A stretch of 64,000 nucleotides of DNA from Pseudomonas ovata (lineage in GTDB: Bacteria > Pseudomonadota > Gammaproteobacteria > Pseudomonadales > Pseudomonadaceae), in contig NZ_QFFU01000028.1 in NCBI RefSeq assembly GCF_003131185.1, forward strand, positions 1 to 64,000. Reading direction: 5' to 3'. Position numbers and translations under genes: made by a program. Of this stretch, positions 53,897-63,896 are shown piece by piece. The notes beneath the pieces are model-generated. The model made no database searches. It saw nothing but the letters and a program-made list of their open reading frames with translations, and had not been told where the DNA came from. The number at the start of each line of letters is the position of its first letter. Position 1 is the first letter of the stretch.

Positions 53897-54520
53897 ATGT
53901 ACATCCCAGCCGCGTTCAAAGACGACGACCTGCACAGCCAATGGCAGCAGATCGACCAGTGTCGCCTGGCCTTACTGGTGACCGATGGCGAGTCCGGCCT
54001 GCAAGCCACCCACTTGCCCTTGCTGCTGCGCCGCGACCAAGGCCCGCATGGCACCCTTTATGGCCACCTGGCCAAGGCCAATCCCCAAGGCCGCGAACTG
54101 ACCGGTGAGCGTGAAGTGATGCTGGTGTTTGCAGGCCATGATGCCTACGTCAGCCCGTCGCTCTACCCCAGCAAGGCCGAACACGGCAAAGCGGTGCCCA
54201 CCTGGAATTACCTGGCCGTCCACGTGTGGGGCCGACCGCAACTGATGACAGAGCGGGCCGACTTGCGCCAACTGGTGGGCGCACTGAGCGAACGCCACGA
54301 GGCCGGCCGCGCCGCGCCGTGGTCCATCGACGATGCGCCGGCCGACTACATCGACAAGATGCTGGGCGCCATCACCGGTTTCGCCCTGCCCATCGAGCGC
54401 CTGCTGGGCAAGCGCAAGCTCAGCCAGAACCGCAGCGCCGCCGACATCCAGGGCGTGCGCGACGGCCTGGCGGCCAGTCAGGACCCGCACGACCAACACA
54501 TTGCCCGCTTGATGAGTTAA
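53897..54520 (+). CDS. PaiB-type FMN-binding protein
   Basis: This 207-aa protein begins MYIPAAFKDDDLHSQWQQID and carries AEHGKAVPTWNYLAVHVWGR, the family hallmark, with LGAITGFALPIERLLGKRKLSQNR at the end. PaiB proteins bind FMN and act as repressors or as oxidases. AAGGAG stands 8 nt before the ATG. The gene is divergent from the MocR-type regulator and followed 10 bp later by a GNAT gene, so it leads a small operon. Confidence 0.88.
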   Translation: MYIPAAFKDDDLHSQWQQIDQCRLALLVTDGESGLQATHLPLLLRRDQGPHGTLYGHLAKANPQGRELTGEREVMLVFAGHDAYVSPSLYPSKAEHGKAVPTWNYLAVHVWGRPQLMTERADLRQLVGALSERHEAGRAAPWSIDDAPADYIDKMLGAITGFALPIERLLGKRKLSQNRSAADIQGVRDGLAASQDPHDQHIARLMS

Positions 54521-54530
54521 GGACGCCCCA

Positions 54531-54977
54531 ATGACCGATCTACAGATTCGCCCCGTCAGCCCCCAGGACCACGCGGCCTGGCTGGCGCTGTGGCAGGCCT
54601 ACCTGCGCTTCTACCAGACCGAACTGAGCGACGAGGTCAGCGCCTCGACCTGGCAACGCCTGCTCGATGAACAGGAACCGACCCACGCCGCCCTGGCCTG
54701 GCAAGGTGCTCAGGCCGTGGGCCTGGTCAATTTCATCTTTCACCGCTCCAACTGGAGCATCGAAGACGCCTGTTATTTGCAGGACCTGTTCGTCGACCCG
54801 CACCAACGCGGCACCGGCGTCGGTCGACACTTGATCGAATACGTCTATGCCCGTGCCCAGGAACAAGGCAGCCGCAAGGTGCACTGGCTGACCCACGAAA
54901 CTAATGCCACGGCGATCCGGTTGTACGAACGGATTGCAGAACGTGCCGGTTTCATTCAATTTCGCAAAACGCTCTGA
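54531..54977 (+). CDS. GNAT-family N-acetyltransferase (1)
   Basis: This 148-aa acetyltransferase has the acetyl-CoA loop QDLFVDPHQRGTGVGRHLIE (motif A, QRGTGVG) and HWLTHETNATAIRLYERIAE (motif B). It is in the same unit as the PaiB-like gene, 10 bp after it, with an AAGGA site. PaiA of Bacillus, partner of PaiB, is a spermidine/spermine acetyltransferase, so a polyamine or amine substrate is a reasonable guess. Confidence 0.85.
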   Translation: MTDLQIRPVSPQDHAAWLALWQAYLRFYQTELSDEVSASTWQRLLDEQEPTHAALAWQGAQAVGLVNFIFHRSNWSIEDACYLQDLFVDPHQRGTGVGRHLIEYVYARAQEQGSRKVHWLTHETNATAIRLYERIAERAGFIQFRKTL

Positions 54978-54993
54978 CTTCAGGATCGCCGTC

Positions 54994-55671
54994 ATGTCCG
55001 ATGCCCCGCTGAACTGGCAACCCGCCACCCTGCCGACCGTCCAGCCCCTGGAAGGCCGCTTCATTCGCCTGGAAAAACTCGACCCGGCACGCCACGGCGA
55101 TGACCTGTGGAACGCGCTGGAAGGCCCGGGCTCTGACCGCGCGCTCTGGAACTATCTGCCTTATGGCCCCTTCCAGGCCCGCAGCGACTTCGACGCCTGG
55201 CTGCAACGCCATGCGCAGGACAGCGACCCGTGGTTCTACAGTGTGGTCGACCAGGCCACCGGCAAGGTCGAAGGCGTGATCAGCCTGATGTCGATCGTGG
55301 CCGCCCATGGCCGCATCGAGATCGGCCATGTCACCTTTGGCGCCGCCATGCAGCGCACGCCCAAGAGCACCGAGGCCATTTACCTGCTGGCGCGCGAAGC
55401 CTTCGCCCTGGGCAACCGCCGCCTGGAATGGAAATGCAACGCCAACAACGCCCGCTCCCTGAGGGCCGCCGAGCGCCTGGGGTTCAGCTTCGAAGGGATT
55501 TTCCGCCAGCACATGGTGGTCAAGGGCGTTAACCGCGACACAGCCTGGTTCTCGATCCTCGACCGTGAATGGCCGGCCGTGCAACAGGCCTTCGAGCATT
55601 GGCTGTCGCTGGACAACTTTGCCGACGGACGCCAGCTGAAAACGCTGGAAGCCCTGCGCGCCGACGCCTGA
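54994..55671 (+). CDS. GNAT-family N-acetyltransferase (2), RimJ/RimL type
   Basis: This 225-aa protein starts at ATG 54994 with AGGA 8 nt upstream; a longer frame overlapping the first GNAT gene is not used. Features are LEGRFIRLEKLDPARHGDDL, GRIEIGHVTFGAAMQRTPKS (motif with the CoA-binding loop replaced by the RimL-like form) and RLEWKCNANNARSLRAAERLGF. Such proteins acetylate ribosomal proteins or small amines. It lies 16 bp after the first GNAT and may be in the same operon. Confidence 0.85.
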   Translation: MSDAPLNWQPATLPTVQPLEGRFIRLEKLDPARHGDDLWNALEGPGSDRALWNYLPYGPFQARSDFDAWLQRHAQDSDPWFYSVVDQATGKVEGVISLMSIVAAHGRIEIGHVTFGAAMQRTPKSTEAIYLLAREAFALGNRRLEWKCNANNARSLRAAERLGFSFEGIFRQHMVVKGVNRDTAWFSILDREWPAVQQAFEHWLSLDNFADGRQLKTLEALRADA

Positions 55672-55686
55672 CCGTCGACTCAAGCG

Positions 55687-55965
55687 TCAGCTGATCTGCC
55701 GCTGACGCCTGACCACCCCCATCTGCAAGCCAAAGGGCCGGAACACCGCATTCAGGGACTTGAGTGTCGGGTTACCCTCGCCCTGCTCGATCTGGATCAG
55801 GGTGCGCACCGAAATCCGGCACAACTGCGCATAGTCACTCTGGAGCATGCCCGCGCCTTCCACGCGCAGGCGCTTCACCGCCTGGCCCAGTTGCAGGCTG
55901 CCATCGGCAATGCCTTGCCGGACGCTTTCGATCAGCAATATACGGGCATCGATGGACAGGGTCAT
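55687..55965 (-). CDS. XRE-family antitoxin-like regulator (HipB type)
   Basis: This 92-aa protein has an XRE helix-turn-helix: DYAQLCRISVRTLIQIEQGE with NPTLKSLNAVFRPFGLQM after it, the usual HipB end. Its ATG overlaps the TGA of the hipA-type gene by 4 bp, so they are co-translated. It lies second in the operon, whereas classical hipBA has the antitoxin first. It likely binds the near-palindromes upstream of the kinase gene and neutralises the kinase. Confidence 0.82.
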   Translation of the reverse strand: MTLSIDARILLIESVRQGIADGSLQLGQAVKRLRVEGAGMLQSDYAQLCRISVRTLIQIEQGEGNPTLKSLNAVFRPFGLQMGVVRRQRQIS

Positions 55966-57287
55966 GACAGGTCCCAGTGGCGTAGACGTTGGTCCAGGCC
56001 GCCCAAGGCAATGGCCGGATGGTTGAAGACGGCAGGCGGCAAGCCATCGTCACGCAGACTATCCGGCAACGCCCGCAAGACCTCTGCATCCTGACGCAAG
56101 CGCTCGAAGGCTCGTTCCGGATCGAGAATGCCACTGAGCGCCTGGCAGGCCGCACGCCAGTCAACATCACCGGCACGTTCGATGGGCCTGGGCCACTTGG
56201 TCGTACGGGTCACGCCTTCGGCGTCCATGACCATGGGCGCCAGGTCATAGATCGGGGCCAGCCGCCAGGCATTGTCCTGCCGAATGATCGCAGTGTTGCG
56301 GCCATGATTGTCCGAATTGCCCAGAATCTTGTTGATCAGGTCACGGCGCAGGTAATCGGCCACCAGTTCAGGCACCTCGACCTGTTGCCCGGCCTGCGCC
56401 CACAGGGCGACCAGACGCTCGATGACCTGCACATGGTCCATCGGGCTGCCCGGCACGGTCACCCCGGCCAGCGAATACATCGACTCGACTGCCAGGCGCT
56501 CGACACCTTGCGCCGTGACACGCCGATCAAAACGCCTCATCCACAGGCTCGGCTTGCCGGCCTGCTCCAGTGCCATGTCGGCCGTGGCTACGGTCTCGAT
56601 GCCCAGTGCCTGTAACGCGCGGTAGTACAGGAACTCAGCATGCAAAATGACCTGATCATTGTTCAGGGCCTGATTGCGCGCGAACTTGATAAACCAGTGC
56701 GCTTGCGCCTGCTCATCGGCCAGCACGGCATCGGGATACAACCGTCCGTTCACGTCTTGGGTCATCAGCAATTTTGGCGCCTCACCCCCGGCCCCGGTCG
56801 CCCCGCCAATTGCCGCCCCCTGCTCATGGGCATATTCAAGAAAGCGCTGATCGCGGCTGATCACATCCTGGCGGGTAAACCCCAAGGGGTCATCCTCTTG
56901 CAACGCCTCGACCGACTCCTTGATACGCAGATGCCCGATGGGCGCTGGCGTGCTGCGCCCCAGCAGGTACAGGTCGTCGCTCATGCCCTCCGGTTTCTGC
57001 AGACCGAAGAACTTCATCAGGAAGCGCTTGGCCGCACCGGCCGGCGCGATGTCATGCAGGAATGCCGGCGCATGGCTGAACAACAGCGGCTCGAAATCCA
57101 ACGGCAAACGCGCGCTGACCGCCTTGGCAAAGGGCGTTTCGAACGCTTGCGGATGAGCATGCACGTAGGCGGACTTATAGGCGATACGGCACGGACTGCC
57201 AAAGCCCTTGGCAGGGTCACTGAAGGACAGGCTCATGGCGTCCTGCCAGGCACCGTCGGTAAACAGCTGAAGCGTAAGGTTATACAT
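55962..57287 (-). CDS. hipA: HipA-type serine/threonine kinase toxin
   Basis: This 441-aa protein shows the HipA kinase pattern: a glycine-rich ATP loop (IGGATGAGGEAPKLLM), the catalytic segment LINKILGNSDNHGRNTAII (NxxDNHxxN) and the LAPIYDLAPM metal-binding part. Known HipA proteins phosphorylate GltX or other targets and cause growth arrest. The domain order and length fit. It is the first gene of the operon, followed by the XRE gene with overlap. Three phased near-palindromes lie just upstream. The target here is not known. Confidence 0.85.
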   Translation of the reverse strand: MYNLTLQLFTDGAWQDAMSLSFSDPAKGFGSPCRIAYKSAYVHAHPQAFETPFAKAVSARLPLDFEPLLFSHAPAFLHDIAPAGAAKRFLMKFFGLQKPEGMSDDLYLLGRSTPAPIGHLRIKESVEALQEDDPLGFTRQDVISRDQRFLEYAHEQGAAIGGATGAGGEAPKLLMTQDVNGRLYPDAVLADEQAQAHWFIKFARNQALNNDQVILHAEFLYYRALQALGIETVATADMALEQAGKPSLWMRRFDRRVTAQGVERLAVESMYSLAGVTVPGSPMDHVQVIERLVALWAQAGQQVEVPELVADYLRRDLINKILGNSDNHGRNTAIIRQDNAWRLAPIYDLAPMVMDAEGVTRTTKWPRPIERAGDVDWRAACQALSGILDPERAFERLRQDAEVLRALPDSLRDDGLPPAVFNHPAIALGGLDQRLRHWDLS

Positions 57288-57295
57288 GCCTGATC

Positions 57296-57393
57296 TGCAC
57301 TTTAATGCACCTGACCGCCGATTGAGCCGAGACTTTCTGCACTATAGTGCATTTTTTAGGGTTTGGACCGCCCATAGAGTGCATTTTAATGCA
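57296..57393. promoter_or_regulatory. Three phased operators upstream of the hipA-type operon
   Basis: Three 14-bp near-palindromes of the form TGCAnTnTAnTGCA occur at 57296-57309, 57338-57351 and 57380-57393, each start exactly 42 bp from the next (four helical turns). The nearest overlaps the leader 9 bp from the ATG. They are probable sites for the XRE antitoxin. Confidence 0.75.
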
Positions 57394-57414
57394 GACCGGT
57401 TTTTTCACGCCCAT

Positions 57415-57441
57415 AAAAAAAGGGGAGCTACTACGCTCCCC
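57415..57441 (-). terminator. Intrinsic terminator of the pyruvate carboxylase operon
   Basis: GGGGAGC (57422-57428) pairs with GCTCCCC (57435-57441), with a T run on the minus strand (A run 57415-57421). It lies 35 bp past the pycB stop. Confidence 0.87.
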
Positions 57442-57475
57442 CAATGAGGTTAACCGTTGAATCTGTAAGGCGCTG

Positions 57476-59284
57476 TCAGCCTTCGATCTCGATCAGGATC
57501 TCGCCCGGGTTGACCCGGTCGCCCTTGGCCACATGGATGGCAGCGATCTTGCCGGCAATCGACGCCTGGACTTCGGTTTCCATCTTCATTGCTTCGGTGA
57601 TCAATACCGCCTGGCCGACCCTGACTGTGTCGCCTTCCTTGACCAGCACATCGACGATATTGCCCGGCATGGTGGTGCTGACATGGCCCGGCGCGCTGGC
57701 CTGGCCACGCTTGCTGCCACCACCGCCGACGAATTCGTTGAGCGGCTCGAACACCACCTCTTCAGGCATGCCGTCGATGGACAGGTAGAAGTGACGCTTG
57801 CCTTCAGCCTTGACGCCGACACCGGTGATGTCGACACGGTAGGTCTCGCCGTGTACGTCGATGACGAACTCGGTCGGTACGCCTTCACCACCGGCACGGG
57901 CCACGCTGCCGGCTTCAGGGATGGGCAGCAGCGCTTCGGGCACCAAGGTGCCAGCGGCACGTTCTTCAAGGAATTTGCGGCCAATGTCCGGGAACATGGC
58001 GTAAGTCAGCACGTCCTCTTCGGACCTGGCCAGCCCGTCGATGTCGGCGCGCAGCTTGGTCATTTCCGGCTTGAGCAGGTCGGCAGGACGCACGTCGATC
58101 AGCTCTTCGTTGCCGATCGCCTGGCGGCGCAGTTTCTCGTCAACGGCACCCGGCGCCTTGCCGTAGCCGCCTTGCAGGTACAGCTTCACCTCGTTGGTGA
58201 TGGTCTTGTAGCGCTCGCCGGCCAGCACGTTGAAGAACGCCTGGGTGCCGACGATCTGCGAAGTCGGGGTCACCAGCGGCGGGTAGCCCAGGTCCTTGCG
58301 CACCCGCGGAATCTCGGCCAGCACTTCGCTCATGCGGCTCAGGGCGCCCTGCTCCTTGAGCTGGTTGGCCAGGTTGGAAATCATCCCGCCCGGCACCTGG
58401 TTGACCTGCACACGGGTATCGACGGCGGTGAATTCGCTTTCGAACTGGTGGTACTTCTTGCGCACCGCATAGAAGTACAGGCCGATTTCCTGCAGCAGCT
58501 CAAGGTCCAGGCCGGTGTCGAATTCGCTGCCCTTGAGCGCGGCGACCATCGACTCGGTGCCCGGGTGGCTGGTGCCCCAGGCGAAGCTGGAAATCGCGGT
58601 ATCGATGTGTTCGGCGCCGTTCTCGACCGCCTTGAGCTGGCACATGGCAGCCAGGCCGGCGGTGTCATGGGAATGGATGAAGATCGGCAGCGACTGCTCG
58701 GCCTTCAGCGCCTTGACCAGCTCACCGGTGGCGTACGGCGTCAGCAGGCCGGCCATGTCCTTGATCGCCACCGAATCGCAGCCCATCGCCTCCATCTGCC
58801 TGGCCTGGGCCACGAAGGCTTCGATGGTGTGCACGGGGCTGGTGGTGTAGGCAATAGTGCCCTGGGCATGCTTGCCCGACGCCTTGACCGCTTCGATGGC
58901 CACGCGCAGGTTACGCACGTCGTTCATGGCATCGAAAATGCGGAACACGTCGATACCGTTGACTGCCGCCTTGGCGACGAACGCCCGCACCACGTCATCG
59001 CTGTAATGGCGGTAGCCCAGCAGGTTCTGGCCACGCAGCAGCATTTGCAGGCGGGTGTTGGGCAATGCGGCACGCAGCTGGCGCAGGCGCTCCCATGGGT
59101 CTTCCTTGAGAAAGCGCACGCAGGCGTCGAAGGTGGCGCCGCCCCAGACTTCCAGCGACCAGTAGCCGACCTTGTCGAGCTTGTCGCAGATCGGCAGCAT
59201 GTCTTCGGTGCGCATGCGGGTGGCCAGCAGCGACTGGTGGGCGTCACGCAGGATGGTGTCGGTTACAAAGATCTTCTTGGACAT
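57476..59284 (-). CDS. pycB: Pyruvate carboxylase subunit B (carboxyltransferase and biotin carrier)
   Basis: This 602-aa protein has a carboxyltransferase domain (VTDTILRDAHQSLLATRMRT at the start, then HSHDTAGLAAMCQLKAVENG with metal-binding His) and a C-terminal biotinyl domain with the biotin lysine in EAMKMETEV. It works with PycA to make oxaloacetate from pyruvate and bicarbonate. It also resembles oxaloacetate decarboxylase alpha (OadA), but no membrane beta/gamma subunits are present. ATG 59284 with AGGA is chosen. It follows pycA by 11 bp. Confidence 0.95.
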   Translation of the reverse strand: MSKKIFVTDTILRDAHQSLLATRMRTEDMLPICDKLDKVGYWSLEVWGGATFDACVRFLKEDPWERLRQLRAALPNTRLQMLLRGQNLLGYRHYSDDVVRAFVAKAAVNGIDVFRIFDAMNDVRNLRVAIEAVKASGKHAQGTIAYTTSPVHTIEAFVAQARQMEAMGCDSVAIKDMAGLLTPYATGELVKALKAEQSLPIFIHSHDTAGLAAMCQLKAVENGAEHIDTAISSFAWGTSHPGTESMVAALKGSEFDTGLDLELLQEIGLYFYAVRKKYHQFESEFTAVDTRVQVNQVPGGMISNLANQLKEQGALSRMSEVLAEIPRVRKDLGYPPLVTPTSQIVGTQAFFNVLAGERYKTITNEVKLYLQGGYGKAPGAVDEKLRRQAIGNEELIDVRPADLLKPEMTKLRADIDGLARSEEDVLTYAMFPDIGRKFLEERAAGTLVPEALLPIPEAGSVARAGGEGVPTEFVIDVHGETYRVDITGVGVKAEGKRHFYLSIDGMPEEVVFEPLNEFVGGGGSKRGQASAPGHVSTTMPGNIVDVLVKEGDTVRVGQAVLITEAMKMETEVQASIAGKIAAIHVAKGDRVNPGEILIEIEG

Positions 59285-59295
59285 TATCGGGTTCC

Positions 59296-60711
<1,416 letters not shown>

Positions 60712-60939
60712 TGGCTTTTCCTCGACCATTGGTACAGGCCTGCCGGACGGGCCGGTCGGCACTGGACTGCCCGGGGCACGGGGCAGTCGTCGCTTTGTTT
60801 TTGTAACAGCTCATGTGACGCGTCGACGCACCGCCACCCTATGCGGGATCCGCGATAAACAAAAATCAGTAAAAATTGGGTGAAGCATAAGCAAAGACTT
60901 ATAGTTGAAGTCCAGGCGCCCGGAACACAGGATCAGACC

Positions 60940-61890
60940 ATGCGTAAGTCATTGATGCGAATGACATTAAAACAATTGAGAACTTTCAATGAGGTCTGCG
61001 ACCTGCGCTCGTACAGCCGCGCTGCCGAAGAAATGGCCCTGACGCAACCGGCCGTCAGCCTGCAGATGCGTCAGCTTGAAGAGCTGATCGGTCAGCCCCT
61101 GTTCGAGTACGTAGGCAAGAAGCTGTACCTGACCGAAGCCGCCGAGGCTTTGCGCCACGCCAGCCACGACATCTTTGGCCGGCTGGAAAACTTCGACATG
61201 CAGCTGTCGGACATGCAGGGCTCGCTGCAAGGCCAGCTTAAACTGGCCATCGAGTCGAGTTGCAAATACTTCATCCCGCACTTGTTTGCCGCCTTCAAAC
61301 GGCAATACCCGGAAGTCAGCCTGGCACTGGCGGTGGTCAATCGTGCGCAGATTATTCGGCGTCTGGCCGACAACCGCGACGATCTGGTGGTGATGTCGAT
61401 GGTGCCGCAGGACATGGACCTGGAGTTTCTGCCCTTTCTCAATAACCCGATCGTGGCCGTGGCACCCAGCGATCACGCGTTATGCGGGCAGCCACAATTG
61501 ACCCTCAAGGACCTGGAGCCCTGGCCGCTGCTGGTGCGCGAGAACGGCTCGGGCACGCGCAAGGCCTGCGAGGAGTATTTCAAGGAAAAGCACGTGCATT
61601 TCGACCAGACCCTGGAGGTGTCGTCCAGCGAGGCCCAGCGCGAATGCGTGGTCGCCGGCCTGGGGCTGGCCATGCTGACCCGGCACGCAGTCAGCGCCGA
61701 GCTGGCCGCCGGCACGCTGACCGAGCTGCCGGTGGCCGAATTGCCGCTGTACCGCAGCTGGTGCGTGGTTCAGGCTCGCGACAAGCGCCTGTCGCCAGTC
61801 GCCCATGCGTTCCTGAACTTCATCCGCACCGAGCGGGCGCAGATCAGCCGGCTGGTCGAGCGCTTCGACGGTCGCCGGCAGACGGGCTGA
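60940..61890 (+). CDS. pycR: LysR-family regulator of pyruvate carboxylase
   Basis: This 316-aa protein has an N-terminal HTH (LKQLRTFNEVCDLRSYSRAA, then EEMALTQPAVSLQMRQLEEL) and a CbbR-like effector domain. ATG 60940 has AGGA 11 nt upstream; an upstream in-frame start at 60880 is less likely. The gene is divergent from pycA-pycB, which it probably controls. The name comes from the equivalent locus of P. aeruginosa. Its last 47 bp overlap the 3' end of a convergent small gene. Confidence 0.85.
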   Translation: MRKSLMRMTLKQLRTFNEVCDLRSYSRAAEEMALTQPAVSLQMRQLEELIGQPLFEYVGKKLYLTEAAEALRHASHDIFGRLENFDMQLSDMQGSLQGQLKLAIESSCKYFIPHLFAAFKRQYPEVSLALAVVNRAQIIRRLADNRDDLVVMSMVPQDMDLEFLPFLNNPIVAVAPSDHALCGQPQLTLKDLEPWPLLVRENGSGTRKACEEYFKEKHVHFDQTLEVSSSEAQRECVVAGLGLAMLTRHAVSAELAAGTLTELPVAELPLYRSWCVVQARDKRLSPVAHAFLNFIRTERAQISRLVERFDGRRQTG

Positions 61891-62068
61891 CCTGCCAGTG
61901 CTGGTCGGTCAGGTTGTCGACATCCAGATAGTCGGAAAGCTTCTGGTTCAGGCGCCGCTCTTCGGAGTAACTCTCGATCGCGCGACGAAACGCCATGCGC
62001 CGCTGGTCTTCCTGCTGACGGCGCGTCTTGACTGAACTGTGCTGCAAATCATCGTAATGCCGAGCCAT
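61844..62068 (-). CDS. Small basic protein of the PA3496-like family
   Basis: This 74-aa protein begins MARHYDDLQHSSVKTRRQQE and continues with DQRRMAFRRAIESYSEERRL, a highly charged helix that resembles the PA3496 family of putative envelope integrity proteins. The last 15 residues lie antisense to the end of the LysR gene, an unusual 47-bp tail-to-tail overlap. An upstream frame adds 35 hydrophobic residues without a ribosome site. Function is unknown. Confidence 0.7.
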   Translation of the reverse strand: MARHYDDLQHSSVKTRRQQEDQRRMAFRRAIESYSEERRLNQKLSDYLDVDNLTDQHWQVSPSAGDRRSARPAG

Positions 62069-62266
62069 AGCCTGTCTCCCAGTACGTTGTGCGGGATGTA
62101 CAGAGTGGCGCCGGCCAATGACGAATACGCGGCAAAAGCATGACAAGTTGATGAAAAACACCCGCCGATGCACACGAAAAAATAGATATGTAGTGCATCA
62201 ACGTGATGCTCATCGGTGATTCTGGGCTGGCGGTAAAGCAACCCACTCAATCAAGGAAGATAGAAA

Positions 62267-62581
62267 GTGAGCACTCCAAGCAGAAACTGGGATATCCGCG
62301 TCGACCACACACCTGGCGTCGAGGGCCTGAAGATCTCGGGCATCGTGACCGTCCCTACACCCGCACACGAAGCAACGCTGGTGGTGACCTCCAGCCAGGG
62401 CACCACACTCACGCTGGATATCATTGTGCAGGCAGGCAATGGCCTGGCGGCCACCGTCCTGACGGACAAGCTGCTGGACTATTTCGAGCCAGGCCCCATG
62501 AAATACAACACGGTGTCCATTCGCCATGAAGGTGAAATGGTCGTCACCGTGACTGATTTTCTGATGCAGCCCAAGCCCTGA
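62267..62581 (+). CDS. Small protein, tandem paralogue 1
   Basis: This 104-aa protein starts with GTG after an AAGGAAGA site. It has no signal peptide and an alternating pattern typical of a beta sandwich: WDIRVDHTPGVEGLKISGIV, TVPTPAHEATLVVTSSQG, then TVSIRHEGEMVVTVTDFL. It shares layout with the next gene, including the leader ATCAAGGAAGATxGAAA just before each start. I do not recognise the family. An all-beta binding domain is an inference. Confidence 0.7.
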   Translation: MSTPSRNWDIRVDHTPGVEGLKISGIVTVPTPAHEATLVVTSSQGTTLTLDIIVQAGNGLAATVLTDKLLDYFEPGPMKYNTVSIRHEGEMVVTVTDFLMQPKP

Positions 62582-62620
62582 GCCGGTCAGGCATGACCCA
62601 CCCCATCAAGGAAGATTGAA

Positions 62621-62938
62621 ATGACCATTGCAACCCAACATTGGCAAATCCAGCTCGAAGATGCAGTCGGCACCAACAAGCGCGAGATCAAGGTCTCGGG
62701 CGCCGTGATGGTACCCACCTCGGCCTACCGGGCAGAACTGGTCGTGGGACCGGATCACTCCGATACCCATCTGCATCTTGATATCAAGCTGACGGAAGAG
62801 CCGGAATTCGGCGCGACCCCGCAGATCTACAAGCCAGTGACCTTCTCTCGGTTCGACCTGATCCAGTATCAAAGCATCGCGATTTATCACGAGCGTGAAC
62901 TGGTCCTGAGCATTACCGGTTTACAGTCGAAATCCTGA
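62621..62938 (+). CDS. Small protein, tandem paralogue 2
   Basis: This 105-aa paralogue shares WQIQLEDA...EIKVSGAVMVPTSAYRAELVV and SIAIYHERELVLSITGL with its neighbour, so a W-x-I-x-hh core, V(S/T)G(A/I)V, VPTxA and a closing hxhTxhxxh pattern are conserved. It begins 39 bp after paralogue 1 and has an identical ribosome-site region. Divergence (roughly a third identical by eye) implies an old duplication. Function is unknown. Confidence 0.7.
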   Translation: MTIATQHWQIQLEDAVGTNKREIKVSGAVMVPTSAYRAELVVGPDHSDTHLHLDIKLTEEPEFGATPQIYKPVTFSRFDLIQYQSIAIYHERELVLSITGLQSKS

Positions 62939-62959
62939 TCTTCAGGGCGTAGACCAAAC

Positions 62960-62988
62960 CTGACAGCGAACCTTCGGTTCGCTGTCAG
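62960..62988. terminator. Hairpin between convergent small-protein and RpiR-type genes
   Basis: CTGACAGCGAACC (62960-62972) pairs perfectly with GGTTCGCTGTCAG (62976-62988) around a TTC loop. It is 21 bp after paralogue 2 and includes the stop codon of the RpiR gene (62985-62987). T runs are poor, so it may be a weak bidirectional terminator. Confidence 0.6.
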
Positions 62989-63851
62989 TCGTCGTGGTTC
63001 TTGATCGACTTGGGCGACAGGCGAAGGCTGCGCAGGCTGCGCTTGACGCTCTTGAGGTGGTTGACCAGGCTCGGCCCGCGCGCCATCGCCACGCCCATGG
63101 CCAGCACATCGATGACCACCAGGTGGGCGATGCGCGAGGTCAGCGGGGTGTAGATCTCGGTGTCTTCGTGTACATCAATGGCCAGGTTGATGGTCGACAA
63201 CTCTGCCAGTGGCGTCTGGCTCGGGCACAGGGTGATCAGCGTGGCACCGCTTTCGCGCACCATGTTGGCGGTGATCAGCAAGTCCTTAGAGCGCCCCGAC
63301 TGGGAAATACACACCGCAACATCGGCAGGCTTGAGGGTCACCGCCGACATGGCCTGCATGTGCGGGTCCGAATAGGCTGCCGCCGTCAGCAACAGGCGAA
63401 AGAACTTGTGCTGGGCATCGGCGGCCACGGCCCCCGAGGCACCGAACCCATAGAACTCCACGCGGCTGGCGCCGGCCATGGCGGTGACCGCCAGTTGCAG
63501 GGCATGCGGATCGAGGTTTTCGCGCACTTCCATCAGGGTGTGCAGCGTGGTGTCGAAGATCTTCAGGCTGTAGTCGGCGACCGAGTCGTCTTCGTGGATG
63601 GCGAACTGGCCGAAACTGGCCCCCGCCGCCAGGCTTTGCGCCAGCTTGAGCTTGAGGTCCTGAAAGCCGGTGCAACCGATGGCGCGACAGAAGCGCACGA
63701 TGGTCGGCTCGCTGATCCCGACGCTGTGCGCCAGGTCGGCCATGGAACTGTGCATCACAGCCGCCGGATCGAGCAGCACATGGTCGGCGACCTTCAGCTC
63801 CGACTTGCGCAGCAGATTACGGGACTGGGTGATGTGTTGCAGCAGATTCAC
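62985..63851 (-). CDS. RpiR-family regulator, HexR-like
   Basis: This 288-aa protein has an N-terminal RpiR HTH (about 1-80: MADLAHSVGISEPTIVRFCR) and a C-terminal SIS sugar-phosphate domain (about 120-260: VEFYGFGASGAVAADAQHKF, ISQSGRSKDLLITANMVRES). It is a HexR-type regulator of glucose/Entner-Doudoroff genes that responds to phosphorylated sugars. A GTG at 63851 gives the natural length; the open frame continues upstream to the edge. A divergent zwf-like gene probably follows beyond the window. It may be a second HexR paralogue. Confidence 0.82.
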   Translation of the reverse strand: MNLLQHITQSRNLLRKSELKVADHVLLDPAAVMHSSMADLAHSVGISEPTIVRFCRAIGCTGFQDLKLKLAQSLAAGASFGQFAIHEDDSVADYSLKIFDTTLHTLMEVRENLDPHALQLAVTAMAGASRVEFYGFGASGAVAADAQHKFFRLLLTAAAYSDPHMQAMSAVTLKPADVAVCISQSGRSKDLLITANMVRESGATLITLCPSQTPLAELSTINLAIDVHEDTEIYTPLTSRIAHLVVIDVLAMGVAMARGPSLVNHLKSVKRSLRSLRLSPKSIKNHDD

Positions 63852-63896
63852 GGGCTGGACTCGATCAAGGAAGCGTGGGCGGGTATGTAGCTGGCT

